A DNA stretch of 64,000 bases from Scatophagus argus (taxonomy: Eukaryota; Chordata; Actinopteri; Scatophagidae): assembly GCF_020382885.2 (NCBI RefSeq), contig NC_058508.1:10019917-10083916 (forward strand). Reading direction: 5' to 3'. Shown here one piece after another: positions 31,052-42,594 of this stretch. The position numbers and the translations under genes were made by a program. Every line of letters begins with the position of its first letter. The stretch's first letter is position 1. The notes beneath the pieces were generated by a model that did no database searches, was not told the DNA's origin, and worked only from the letters and a program-made list of their open reading frames with translations.

Positions 31052-31467
31052 ATGTTTTCTGTAGCTCTGCTGCTGCTGTTGGCAGCTGGATGTGAGTCTC
31101 TGTGGATTTGTCAAAGTCAGCAGTTCTTCTTTTGCAGTATAACTTGATCATTTGTTCCAAATCATTTTCTCTTTTCAACAGGTGTGAAGTGTGAACAGTT
31201 GACACAGCCAGCCTCTGTGACTGTGCAGCCAGGTCAAAGTCTGATCATCACCTGTCAGGTCTCTTATGATGTTGACAGCTACTACACAGCTTGGATCAGA
31301 CAGCCTGCAGGGAAAGGACTGGAGTGGATGAGTGTGGATACAGACATCAAAGATTCTCTAAAAGACAAGTTCAGCGTTAACTTGGACTCCTTCAGCAACA
31401 CAGTGACTCTAAATGGACAGAATGTGCAGCCTGAAGACTCTGCTGTGTATTTCTGCGCCAGAAGAGA
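31052..31467 (+). CDS. IGHV: VH segment V18, subgroup B2, intact, short CDR2
   Basis: Exon 1 31052-31091, V exon 31182-31467. CDR1 is YDVDSYY. CDR2 is the short form EWMSVDTDIKDSLKDKF. FR1 has GQSLIITC, FR3 DSFSNTVTL, and the end is YFCARR. An extra base pattern before the heptamer shifts the frame, so the germline reading frame runs on through the RSS. Octamer-like ATGCAAAC at 30958-30965 and TATAAAA from 30991. It combines the V16 loop with a V12-type RSS. Confidence 0.94.
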
Positions 31468-31506
31468 CACAGTGAGAGACAACAAGAGGAGACTCATACA
31501 AAAACT
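31468..31506 (+). other. 23-RSS of V18, A2/B2 type
   Basis: CACAGTG, 23 bp, ACAAAAACT. Confidence 0.94.
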
Positions 31507-32356
31507 AGTTCCTCTATTTACACCACTGGGAACATTCATGTCACAGCGTGCATAGCAGACACAGAGGGCTGAACCCCAGATTCAGAGTCAGACAGAGAGG
31601 CAGACAGGAGTAATAATAGTCAAAAGCATACACTTACTGTGTCGTAAGGATCATGAAAATTAGCTTTGTCAAGACATGTAGACCAAAATTCAAAAGCACA
31701 ACCAAAACAAAACACAAGGCGTGACAGTTCAGTTGCGTCAGTATCAATTAATTAATTAATGACAATATTATATCGTATTATTATAATTATTATTATTATT
31801 GGTCAAATTTTCTATATCAGTGTGGTAAAACTGTGTTTATTTGCCTTTTTTAAGTACATACATGAAGATCATGCATCTGATACTAAAATTTACATTTTGG
31901 CCAAAAAAAGAACTGAAACCAGCAGGAACGATCTGCTGTGCTGCTTGGTTGAACATGAAAGGGCAGCAAGTGAAGATGTTTCTCTTCTCACAACAAGATA
32001 TCAGTGAAAATGTACATGTTTATTTGTTTGTTTGTTTGTTATAAACATGGCTGTGACACAAACTGAAGAAATTTTTGTTGTCATAGTAGCACAACAACAA
32101 ATAATTACACATAAATAAAGAAAGTGCAAAATAAATATTAGGACTTGTTGTTTCAGTTGAATGATGTGCTTTTCCTTGTATCTTCTGCTAATGGGGATCT
32201 CTCTTTGACCAAGATTCAAATTTTAAACAACTGAAAACCTCAAAATTCAAACTCAAATGTCAAATACAGATGTATTCATATTCACATTCATATTCATATT
32301 CATTTGTCTCACATCAAATCCAGTCCACACAGTCTCCTTCCTGTGAGGAGGAGTCA
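31507..32356. other. Type gamma flank between V18 and V19
   Basis: It shares order and sequence with 44974-45995 and 58964-59940, which also precede A2-type sequence. A (TATTCA)-like run is at 32277-32305. No gene is seen. Confidence 0.6.
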
Positions 32357-32436
32357 ATGCAAAACTCAGACATCTTCCACCTCTACTTATGTGACTGCAG
32401 AGAGGAGGACAGAGAACAGTGGACACACAGTTTAAC

Positions 32437-32812
32437 ATGATGGACTATAGGACAGGACTGCTGCTTTTAACAATCATTAATGTAACTTTTATTTTGGCTT
32501 TTCAGGTGTTGATGGTCAGACTCTGACAGAATCTGAACCAGTGGTTAAAAGGTCTGGAGAATCTCACAGATTGACCTGTACAGCCTCTGGATTCACATTC
32601 AGCAGCTACCCTATGAACTGGGTCAGACAGGCTCCTGGAAAAGGACTGGAGTGGGTTGCATTTATACACACTGGCAGTTCTCACATCTATTACTCCCAGT
32701 CAGTCCAGGGTCGGTTCACCATCTCCAGAGATGACTCCAGCAGTAAACTTTATCTCCAGATGAACAGTTTGAAGACCGAGGACACAGCAGTGTATTACTG
32801 TGCCAGGAGACA
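32437..32812 (+). pseudogene. IGHV: VH segment V19, subgroup A2, leader exon broken
   Basis: The V exon (32506-32812) is complete: CDR1 [11 protein letters not shown]2 IHTGSSHI, A2-type FR3 [12 protein letters not shown], ending YYCARR. The leader start [11 protein letters not shown] is present, but about 62 bp covering the leader end, splice donor and half the intron are missing, judged against V17. Unspliced, the leader frame ends at a stop in FR1. Promoter octamer-like ATGCAAAA (32357-32364) and RSS are intact, so it may still rearrange unproductively. It could act as a sequence donor. Confidence 0.9.
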
Positions 32813-32851
32813 CACAGTGAGAGACAATAACAAGAGAGTCATACAAAAACT
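32813..32851 (+). other. 23-RSS of V19, A2/B2 type
   Basis: CACAGTG, 23 bp, ACAAAAACT. Confidence 0.94.
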
Positions 32852-33099
32852 ACTTCCTCTGTTTACCACCACTGGGGACATTCACTTTCTTCATTTTCAG
32901 TGTAATACTGACTATGATCTTCAATCAAAAGTTCTTATTTTTATTAGCAACTTACTAAATATTGATGCCTTGTATTGTCCAGTGTGGGTGAATATTAAAT
33001 TTCATTTGCAACCTGCAGACATATTCTTCTTTTTAGTTGCAATTTTTACTTGGAATCCTCAGATGATATTAAAAGACAATCTAATCCTGTTACGGTGCT

Positions 33100-33394
33100 G
33101 ATTAAACAAATCTGTGCGATAATTAATCCATCCGCTAATCATAACTTGAGGAACACTAGTGTGAATAGTCTTTTTCTTTTTCTGTATTGTGTACAGCTGC
33201 AGGTACTTGTTTCCTGTGTATTTATTCTTTCTGAATGCCCTTATCCTTCCTTGCATGCTTTGCACCCTCCATATCCTGTTCGCTGCTGTAACACTGTAAT
33301 TTCCCAGTTATGGGACTAATAAAGGATTATCTTCTCTTATCTTATCTTATCTTATCTTATCTTATCTTATCTTATCTTATCTTATCTTATCTTA
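33100..33394 (+). mobile_element. LINE 3' tail with (TCTTA)n
   Basis: A 3'-UTR-like stretch ends in ATGGGACTAATAAAGGATTA followed by about twelve TCTTA units (33329-33394), the usual end of CR1/L2-type fish LINEs. No coding part is seen. Confidence 0.6.
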
Positions 33395-34429
33395 AATTGT
33401 CTGCATTGGTACAATGAAAATGTGTTCACATGTTTTCAGAAGTATTTGCCAGCATGTAATACAAACATTTTGGGACTATTCAACAATAAAAAGCTTCCAC
33501 AAGTAATGAAGTGAAAACAATAAAAAAAATCTTTATAGAAACAAAGGTTAAACACACTCATTGTATAGCCATCAATGTGGCATGGTGTTTTCTGACCAGA
33601 AGAGGTTCTTCTGGTCTGCACCCTCTTCACACATGCCCAGTTTATGCAGAGGGGGGCGGGTCTGCAGCTTGTTTCCTCCTGAAGTCCAGTATGAGCTCTT
33701 TGGTCTTTATGGTCTTTAAGTGTCAGGCTGTTCACCACTCTGACAGTCTCTGTATCTCTGTGGGCTGACTCCTCTCCTTCTGAGATGAGCCTGTGACATC
33801 AGCAAATTTTATGAAGGTGTTAGAGTGTGTTTGTAAGCAATCATTGGTGTACAGAGAATCTACTGATAAAAAGTTAGATAATAATAATAATAAAATTGTT
33901 TTTTAAGCAATTATTTATCCATTGAAAAAATAAAAGGACAACAATTTGCATTTTAAATTTGAACCTTGTCTTGTATAATGAAAAATAAATGATCCTTGTC
34001 ACCTTCAGTCACTTTGCAACATCTGAATCTGTTTCTTATTCTCAGAAGCTTTTTTGCCAATGCAACATACAGATAATTGAGTGGTAAAATATGTTGGCAA
34101 GATGATTGTGTGACAAATTATAATATCATTTTTATTCAGTGTCTAAACCACCACTGATTTCACTCGGGTTCATTTGATTTGAGAAAGCAAACAATATGTC
34201 ATTTTATGTATTTAATTAGTTTGGTCAAAACTGTTTTGCTCGCAGGATTTTAAAATGTGTTGGCTGCAGTATAGTTGTTTTCATGCTCACATCTTAAACT
34301 ATTTGGAACTTTTATGTGAATAAACTTTCTGCACAACATTATGAGACCAGAACTGAATTCAAAAAATAAAATATTCAGAGCACTAAATTAAAGCTGAAAA
34401 CTATTTGAGTTTAATAGGCAGTTTGAATA
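33395..34429. other. Gene-free stretch
   Basis: AT-rich. No V exon, RSS or transposon protein seen on either strand. Confidence 0.5.
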
Positions 34430-34800
34430 CAGGACTCATTTTTACTGGACAGGATTAGAATATCATTATCTTTCATTGCTTTTTAAAATATCATGAATAT
34501 TTGTCTGTAGGAAAATCATCATTTACCAACAACAATAACCATTGTACATTCAAACAAATAAAAAAAGTGTTATTACTTCCTCACAAAACAATCAATCGCA
34601 GCAGACCAATCTGCTGAAATCATTGACATAACAAATGAAATTCTACATGTGTACATTTCAGCCACATAAATGCTGATGTTATTTGATATTTGAATTTGGT
34701 CACAATATGAGTGAAAAACAATGTTGCAGTTCCTGTTGTAGAGGCTCTCATGTGTGCTCCTCTCATTGATCTTAACTGAGTTTTATGAAGATGGGGTAAA
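34430..34800 (+). pseudogene. Second dead 5' flank of family C
   Basis: It matches 50466-50880, the distal 5' flank of V27, with the same ACTGGACAGGATTAGAATAT and ACCAATCTGCTGAAATC blocks. It ends before the promoter. No C leader or V exon follows. Confidence 0.65.
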
Positions 34801-35279
34801 GCATGCACAAAACTTCAAATACAGTTTTTGTTGTGGGTATCTTTAATTGTCTTTTCAAAATATGTTTGAGGTGCTCTTCTCATAGAGGAAAAATAGTGTA
34901 AAGGTTTTGTCTGGTTATTGAATACAAAAAAAAAAAAAAAAAATTAAATTAATTAAAGCCTATTACTTTAAAATAAAAAATAAAAAAGGAATCCAATACT
35001 GTTCCTGTATAACTACAGCCAAAAATCCAGCACAGCTACAGTGCACATACAGCGTAACTCCAGCACAGATACAGCACAAATACGGTGCAAATACGGCAGT
35101 GGCTCTCTAATAGAAGGACAAACAAAACAAAGAAAACAGGACAAACATTCACCACACTGCTTCAGAAAATCACCTTAAAGTATTTATCTGTAACATATCA
35201 ACCTGACAAACTTCACTTAATTTCACTGAGTAAACAAAATGTCTCCACACAGTTAAATACATTAGAAAAATAAAGTTAA
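34801..35279. other. Gene-free stretch with poly-A and degenerate CAGCACA repeats
   Basis: An A-tract lies at 34926-34942. At 35020-35098 imperfect 9-11 bp units of the type CAGCACAGATA/ACAAATACGG follow one another. Confidence 0.6.
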
Positions 35280-35748
35280 CAGCATATTAAGCATTATCAA
35301 CAAACATTTCCCTTCCAAATTCACAGGTGATGAGCTCCAGTGACCCACATGTCGTGTTTTCACTCCACCAACAGCTGAAATCGTCAACAAGATCATAAAA
35401 TTAGGATTTCAGTGAGGATATCACACGCTTATGAACCACGTTACAGCTGTATTGTGTTAAATACTTCAACAAAACAGTATTATTCATCGCTCTCACCGTC
35501 AACTGCAGTAGCTGTTCCCTGCAACGCAGCGCGTGGTCCTGTGCCCCTGCTCGTTCTCCGGAGCATCCTGACCCCTCAACAAGCACGACTCAGAAAGGAA
35601 CGGGGAAACTACGCCCCCTGCTGTCGAACGTTGACATCTACAGCGGTACTGTTGAAGCAGGAAACTGTATTTTCTGTGGTTCTGTACCTCACGCACAAAC
35701 TTAAACTTCGGCATTTACCAACCATTTACTTGGTTACATATAATAATA
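35280..35748. other. GC-richer, CpG-bearing patch, unrecognised
   Basis: 35495-35640 is distinctly richer in G, C and CpG than its surroundings and has no copy elsewhere in the window. A 124-codon open frame covers it, but no family is recognised. It could be a foreign repeat end. Confidence 0.4.
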
Positions 35749-36618
35749 TAATGTCAGTGTCAAGTTTCTGTCTCCTCTGTCGCTAAAAGGAGACACTCAG
35801 TTTAATCCTCCTGCTGCTCATGTACACTGGATGTTGGAGCTGAAACTTTTCTACCCTCAACAAAAGTCAATTATTAACTTAACTCAGCACGTTTTGAATA
35901 ATGAAGTGTGACTACAAAGTGTTTACCATCAGCAGTAAAATGGATTGCAGGAATAATAATGTGCCTTCATGTGTTACAATTTCTGTCGTTTTTGCCACAT
36001 TTTATTTATTGATTTATTTTCTTGACGAAAAAACAATAAAAAAAATAACAAACAAACTCTGATTCACAAATCATGATATTTGATTGCTTGACAACTATTT
36101 GTAATTTTGATTAAACCACACATAAAGATAAAATATGCTGATTATTTAAAAAAAAGCAACTTATGACCATAGTTTTCATCTGATCTTAAATGTTTAGTCT
36201 TCATATTTTAAGTGTTAGTTCCAGCAGCGTCTCTCTTTAAAGGCTCCAAGTTTTTCTGTCCTGTTTCAAACACCTGCAAAACACTGAAACCTGCAATAAA
36301 TCTTATCACACACACACAATTTAAATGTACACAAGATTGCACAACAATGATAATCAGTGTTTATAATCATATAAAAATAATGTTTTAAGATGAAATTATT
36401 GTCAATTCAACTTACTTAACCACAAATAGTTTACAGTAGAAGCAAAGATAGCAGTTGTAGGGACATTATTAGAAAATTCCAGCTGAGCATGTAATGAAGT
36501 TAAAATATCACATGTAAATCAAAGGTGATTTCCAGGCATGTTTTCACTCTGCAGATATAATAACAGTCAACAGACTCTTCTATTGGCTCCACTCACACCA
36601 ACATTGATGTTTGATTGT
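35749..36618. other. Flank before V20
   Basis: It starts with the GTCAAGTTTCTGTCTCC box also seen at 26938 and 57890, and ends in B promoter-upstream sequence. No gene is seen. Confidence 0.55.
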
Positions 36619-36712
36619 ATGCAAACTCAGTGAGCTTCCTTGTTCCTCAGCTATAAAAACTTCACATCAGGCTGTCAGTGGAGTTCACAGCACGTCAGTT
36701 TCAACATAAACC

Positions 36713-37142
36713 ATGTTTTCTGTAGCTCTGCTGCTGCTGTTGGCAGCTGGATGTGAGTCTCTGTGGATTTGTCAAAGTCAGCAGTTCTTCTTTTGCAGTA
36801 TAACTTGATCATTTGTTCCAAAACATTTTCTCTTTTCAACAGGTGTGAAGTGTGAACAGTTGACACAGCCAGCCTCTGTGACTGTGCAGCCAGGTCAACG
36901 TCTGACCATCACCTGTCAGGTCTCTTATTCTGTCAGCAGCTACTACACAGCTTGGATCAGACAGCCTGTAGGGAAAGGACTGGAGTGGATTGGATACAGT
37001 TGTGTTGGATGCACCAGTTATTACAAAGATTCTCTGAAGAACAAATTCAGTATTGACTTTGACTCTTCCAGCAACACAGTGACTCTAAATGGACAGAATG
37101 TGCAGCCTGAAGACTCTGCTGTGTATTTCTGTGCCAGAGACT
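36713..37142 (+). CDS. IGHV: VH segment V20, family B, intact, two Cys in CDR2
   Basis: Exon 1 36713-36752, V exon 36843-37142. CDR1 is YSVSSYY. CDR2 reads IGYSCVGCTSYY: two cysteines three residues apart that no other segment here has. FR2 is QPVGKGLEW with Val for Ala. The end is YFCARDS. Octamer-like ATGCAAAC at 36619-36626 and TATAAAA from 36652. Confidence 0.95.
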
Positions 37143-37181
37143 CACAGTAACACAAACCATCAGTGGAGCTGAACAAAAACC
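37143..37181 (+). other. 23-RSS of V20
   Basis: CACAGTA, 23 bp, ACAAAAACC. Confidence 0.94.
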
Positions 37182-37315
37182 CCTCAGTGCCTGAACACTT
37201 GGAACATGAAGCCACCAGAGGAGGAGCCCTCAGACCACGAATGATTTCAACACCAGTTCACTGTTAAAGAGACAGATAAAGCAGGTGGAAAGTACAAAGG
37301 AATATAATTACTATA

Positions 37316-37621
37316 ATCCATCCATCCATTTTCTATACCGCTTATCTGTCAGGGTCGCAGGGGAGCTGGAGCCTATCCCAGCTGACCACGGGCGAGAGGC
37401 GGGGTACACCCTGGACTGGTCGCCAGTCAATCGCAGGGCCAACACACAAACACAGATAACACACACTCTCACACTCACACCTGGGGGCAATTTAGAGTAG
37501 CCAATTAACCTAATGTGCATGTTTTTTGTATTGTGGGAGGAAGCCGGAGTACCCGGAGAAAACCCACGCAGGCACAGGGAGAACATGCAAACTCCACATA
37601 GAAGGGCCCAGACCGGGATTC
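37316..37621 (-). repeat. SINE copy lacking the tRNA-like head
   Basis: Reverse-complement of the 26314 SINE from its GGATGG tail to just before the B box. It sits in the B 3' flank of V20, whose interrupted sequence resumes at 37622. Confidence 0.8.
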
Positions 37622-37937
37622 GGATATACAATATAAATAATCTTAAATATACAGGGGAGGCATTTTTCAAAAAATGTCTTTCTGTTTGACTCACATTAAG
37701 TATGTAAATTAATAACATTATTTCAGCTCACAAATGTGCTTTAAAAAGCTCTTCTTCCAACAAGAAAGGAAACATAGATTTTTCCGTTTTTGTGTCACAG
37801 TTCCTGACTTTTTTCAACAAAGACAACACATGACATTGTTGATAAATGCATTTGTAATATCACTGAATCAGTTCTCTTCAGCATCTCTTCATTTTCAGTT
37901 TGTATAAAATGTTGTAAATAAGCAATCATCAACTCCA
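37622..37937. other. Alpha variant flank, part 1
   Basis: It matches 17745-18060 after V10. No gene is seen. Confidence 0.55.
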
Positions 37938-38400
37938 CCAGCTGGCTGTTGTATATAAGGACCTGTTCATTCATCTGCTCTCTCCCACATCGTCCACTTC
38001 CACATTCTGGTACTCTGCTTCAGGCCAGTTATCTAGTTGTCCTTCTGGAATATTCATCCTCTTGACTGACTCTGTGTCTTTCTGTGCCTTAAGTCCAGTT
38101 CACCTCCATCTCCAAGCTCAGACTTCCAGTCTCAGACTGAGGTGAAATCCTCCAGCCTCGACCTGGATCTCAGTCCTCCACTCCAATTGGACTCCTTCTT
38201 TGAAACGTACTACTGACTCCATTCACCACCCTGCTGCACTCTGTGGATTCTGCACAATATAAACCTCACCAGTCTCTACATCTGCCTCATTCTCCCTGTG
38301 TAGAAATACAGACTTTGTATCTCTTACATCTCTGTGTGCCTCTGTGTTGTGTGTGATCTGCCTTGGGGGACCTAAATATTCAGTGCAAAACCATGATGAT
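37938..38400. repeat. Unclassified insertion of about 460 bp
   Basis: Absent from the matching V10-V11 flank (between about 18155 and 18160). It has TATATAA near 37952, then a pyrimidine-rich strand, and ends near GGGGGACC. No ORF. It could be a transposon remnant or a solo terminal repeat, but no clear end repeats are visible. Confidence 0.5.
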
Positions 38401-38995
38401 TCATTTCAGATGAATATTGTTTGCTTGAGGATATTTAAGTTTAGTTTAAAGAAATTTCAAAATGTCAAGTGTAAAGTGATTGGCTTGAATCAAATTCATT
38501 TGGCAGGTTAAACAGCTTCTACATTGTTTATCAAGTCCAACAAACAAAAATGTAGTTGACTTTCAGTTTTATTAATCGGACTGCAGAGAGAGTGAAAAAA
38601 CTTTTAGTTTTCACTACAACCATTTGTTTTTTGAATTGGAGACGAATTTCACTGGATAATCTGTTTGTATTGAAAGACACATGAATATCCATGTACTGAG
38701 GGGTTTCACATTTCTCCTGAATTTGTTTTCAATTTTATTCCATATTCTCATCACTTTACTTCAATTTTATTCCTACTGGGGTTTTCTTTCCCCTGAAAAT
38801 GGTCTCACTTATGAGCCTTTTGTGAAAATTACTAAACAATATAACATGAAAAGCAAGGTTTTCACAGATGTTCTTTGTTCATATTTTATGATAAGAAATT
38901 GTAGAATATTTTTTCAAAAGTAAACACTTTTCACTTTGACCAAACAGTCAGTGAGATCCAAGTCAAATCAAGTTCCACACTGTGAGGAGGAGTCA
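38401..38995. other. Alpha variant flank, part 2
   Basis: It matches 18160-18775, ending at the A promoter of V21. No gene is seen. Confidence 0.55.
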
Positions 38996-39075
38996 ATGCA
39001 AAACTCAGATGTCTTCCACCTCTACTTATGTGACTGCAGAGAGGAGGACAGAGAACAGCGGACACACAGTTTGAC

Positions 39076-39513
39076 ATGATGGACTATAGGACAGGACTGC
39101 TGCTTTTAACTGTCTGCTGGGCAGGTGAAGAAGTTTTCTAAATCTCTTTTGATGTTAATGTGAATTACATCCAGTAATTAATGTAACTTTTATTTTTGCT
39201 TTGTCAGGTGTTGATGGTCAGACTCTGACAGAATCTGAACCAGTGGTTAAAAGGCCTGGAGAATCTCACAGATTGACCTGTACAGCCTCTGGATTCACAT
39301 TCAGCAGCTACAGCATGCACTGGGTCAGACAGGCTCCTGGAAAAGGACTGGAGTGGGTTGCCTGGATTTATAGTGGTGGTGGCACCACATACTACTCTCA
39401 GTCAGTCCAAGGCCGGTTTACCATCTCCAGAGACAACAGCAGACAGCAGGTGTATCTGCAGATGAACAGTCTGAAGACTGAAGATTCTGCTGTTTATTAT
39501 TGTGCTCGACACT
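39076..39513 (+). CDS. IGHV: VH segment V21, family A, intact
   Basis: Exon 1 39076-39124, V exon 39208-39513. CDR1 is [11 protein letters not shown]2 IYSGGGTT, and it ends YYCARHS. The octamer-like ATGCAAAA is at 38996-39003, the leader begins MMDYRT, and the RSS is standard. Nothing unusual apart from the insertion in its 5' flank. Confidence 0.95.
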
Positions 39514-39552
39514 CACAGTGACTGGAGTTGGTGGAGCAGCTGTACAAAATCC
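39514..39552 (+). other. 23-RSS of V21
   Basis: CACAGTG, 23 bp with CAGCTG, ACAAAATCC. Confidence 0.95.
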
Positions 39553-40918
39553 TACAGGACTCATCTGTAAAGTTCACTGAGCCAAACCATTTTTAAAGTC
39601 TTTGTATTATATTTTACATTCTATGGTTCCATGTTTATTTTTTATGTTCTTAAAATTGTTACAGTTAAAAATGTTCCTAAACATTAAATACAATAAAGAT
39701 AAAATATTTGAATGCAACATTAAATAACATTAATTTATAAATACAGAAATAGGATCACTGAAACCATTATAGACAACATCATAAGACTAATGTAATATTA
39801 AAAAAAGAAATTAAAATCTTGACAAAGTCTCTTGACTGAATTTTGAGCAATGATGTACTTAAAAAAAAACAAAATAAAGACAAATGACAGAAAAGTCTAA
39901 ATGACACAAACACAACAGACTACTGACTGAAACACATCAGTTTGAAAGTTGTGCTGAGTGTGCTGAGTGGCACAAACTGCTGTAACACTGAGTTCATTTC
40001 ACATGATTCATGTCCTCAGGTTTATATATTTATATGTATTATTGTATTTATATATTTAAATTGATTACAATTACTTTACCATGATTACTTGATTACTCGA
40101 CACTTGATCACCACTTATGGTGACTTTAAAGTTACAAATCCAGAGAAATGTTAATAGTTCCACATAATTAAACAGGAAATATAGTTCTACATGTCTCTGT
40201 GAGCAGGAAAAATCTGGGCCTTCATGTGTTGCAACTTCTTTTGTTCAAATTACCATTTCATTTGCAAATAATAATGTTAACATAACAAATGAAGTGTAAT
40301 AGAAAAAATACAACCTATCATCTCTTTGACACAAAAACACAGAGATAAAGGTAACATGTATTGATGAAATAAAATATTTTGAAATGATTTTGCATTTTGC
40401 ATTTTGTCACACAGGTTTCAGTTCCTCAGCAGCTGTTTCTCTTTAAAGGCTCCAAGTTTCAGACAGCTGCAGACACTGAAAACATTAAAATCTTTCCTGT
40501 AAACCAGCAGCATCAGACTGAAGTTTCATACTATTTACATGATCCTGGCTGCTGTCACAGTATTTCTGTTTGCAGCAAATACGGAAAGCAAATAAACAAA
40601 TGAATTAAATGCAGCGAATTGAATGCAGCAAAAAGCTGTGCTCGTATATTTGAAGTAAAATTTTAAAAACTGTCTCAGCTAATATTTAAGTTTATTATAA
40701 AACATCACTTTTACATACCACAACTTAATTTTCTGTCAAGACTCCAAGTTTTCTTTATAACCAGATTCAGCACACTCACATTCATTTGGAAGAGAGGCTC
40801 TGGAGAGCAGGTGTTCGCATTTAGCTGTTGTGTTATCACCTGAATCCTACAATCTGCAGACAAAGCACTGGAATAAACAGGGTTTATTATCAGTGATGAA
40901 AGTTTAATTGAACATGTC
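39553..40918. other. Flank between V21 and r3
   Basis: 39553-40020 resembles the flank after V26 (49541-49935). 40420-40600 has beta-type blocks (CAGCAGCATCAGACTGAAG). No gene is seen. Confidence 0.5.
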
Positions 40919-41038
40919 AACAGTGTGCAAGGCCAAGCAGAAATCACTGGAGATAACAGCAACAGCATGGTGTGTCTGAGACTGTCCAGCTTCCAGCCTG
41001 AGGACTCTGCTGTGTTTTCCTGCTCAGAGCAACAGGAG
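40919..41038 (+). pseudogene. VH relic r3: FR3 scrap of another family
   Basis: It reads NSVQGQAEITGDNSNSMV then CLRLSSFQPEDSAVFSCSE, an FR3 up to a Cys in the position of Cys104 (41021-41023) but with FSC for YYC. Upstream FRs, leader and RSS are not found. It is closest to r1 at 4087. Confidence 0.72.
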
Positions 41039-41613
41039 GCAGTAGAAGACCTACAATTCGACAGCAGTCAGCAGATCAGAATCACACACAAATGCAAACA
41101 CACAATGACCTCAGCAGATGATGAGTCTCAGTTTTATTGTGACTCTTGATATCTAAATGTGTTTGTCTTTCTCTCTGTTAGAGGGTTTGAAAAGAATAAA
41201 ACATGACTTTTGCAACGATTGAAATAACAATCACTCTTCCCCACTTCTCACGGCAATTCATGGTTCCATAGAAAACAACAAAAGTCAGTGTGTTTCTATG
41301 AAAGTTTGACAGATTAAAATGAAGATCTTGTCAGGTGACCATGGGCCAAACAGATTATCAGTGTTTTGCACGAGTTGTCAATGTGCAAATAATATTTTCC
41401 ACTTCAACAACTACTTTTGGTATCTGTGAACTATTAAAGGTCAGCACTCAGCTTGAATTGCTGAAGTAAAGACCAAACAACTGCTTAAAGACAATCACAA
41501 AATCAACCTGCTATCACTTTAACAGAATAGTTAGACACTTTGTAAGATACGATGTTGTTGAATCAGATGAAAAGATCAATGTCATTTCCACCTAAATAAA
41601 AACTGAATTTTCT
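41039..41613. other. Gene-free flank
   Basis: Nothing recognised; no RSS follows r3. Confidence 0.45.
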
Positions 41614-41740
41614 TCCATCCACCCATTCATTTTCTATACCGCTTACCCATCAGGGTAGCGGGGGAGCTGGACCATGATTTGAACCTGGAATCCTCTTGTT
41701 ATGAAGTGACAGTGCTAAGAACTGCACCACCATGCAGCCC
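41614..41740 (-). repeat. SINE copy, mostly deleted
   Basis: Only the tail (CCATCCACCCATTC) and head (CACCACCATGCAGCCC) of the 26314-type SINE remain, joined together. Confidence 0.7.
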
Positions 41741-41940
41741 AGAATCTTCTTTTCTTTAATAATAATTAATGGTGACAACATAAAACCAAGTCTTGACTAA
41801 TTATGACATGACTGTTGATCCTTCATTCATAGCCTGTCAGTGTCCTTCTCTATGCAAAGTCAACTTCCTCACAGTCTGCTATATAGACTTGATATCAGCA
41901 GAAGAGGAGAAGCTCCCATCAGATCACCTTCAATACCAAC

Positions 41941-42387
41941 ATGTTCTCTGTAGCTCTGCTGCTGCTGCTGCTGGCTGCTGGATCCTGTGAGTCTCACTGA
42001 GGCAGAGACACTGACAGTCTGATCACAACATAGTGACTGTTAACTGTTATTAAACTGATTTAATATTTTACACATTTTCCTCCGCAGGTGCGAAGTGTGA
42101 ACAGTTGACACAGCCAGCCTCTGTGACTGTGCAGCCATGTCAATGTCTGACCATCACATGTCAGGTCTCTTATTCTATTAGCAATCAGCACACAGCTTGG
42201 ATCAGACAGTCTGCAGGGAAAGGACTGGAGTGGATTGGAGCTGCACGTGTTGGATACACAACAATTTACAAAGACTCACTGAAGAACAGGTTCAGCATCA
42301 GCTTAGACTCCTCCAGCAACACAGTGACTCTAAATGGACAGAATGTGCAGCCTGAAGACTCTGCTGTGTATTTCTGTGCCAGAGAGT
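41941..42387 (+). CDS. IGHV: VH segment V22, divergent family B (B2-type RSS)
   Basis: Exon 1 41941-41986 encodes a longer leader MFSVALLLLLLLAAGS. The intron is 101 bp and the V exon 42088-42387. FR1 reads VTVQPCQCLTITC: two extra cysteines where relatives have PGQR. CDR1 is YSISNQH, CDR2 ARVGYT, FR2 has RQSAGKG, and the end is YFCARES. The promoter differs from all other B genes: ATGCAAAG at 41852-41859 and TATATAG at 41880. The leader resembles V27 (family C). Coding frame is intact, but four cysteines before CDR2 make folding uncertain. Confidence 0.92.
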
Positions 42388-42426
42388 CACAGTGAGAGAC
42401 AACAAGAGGAGACTCATGCAAAAACT
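42388..42426 (+). other. 23-RSS of V22, A2/B2 type
   Basis: CACAGTG, 23 bp, GCAAAAACT (first base changed). Confidence 0.92.
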
Positions 42427-42594
42427 AGTTCCTCTGTTTACACCACTGGGAACATTCAGTTGTGTCAGTGTCACTTTATTTAGTAATTTGTTTATTTATT
42501 TATTGTTATTATCTTTTTTAACTGTCAGTAAAGAACATTATGAGTTATAATATTTCATCTTATCTGACTAAATGATATTATATTATATTATATT

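Noticed and set aside
35412-35786. 124-codon open frame on the GC-rich patch
   Set aside because: Overlaps minus-strand frames of similar length and shows no known domain or splice context.
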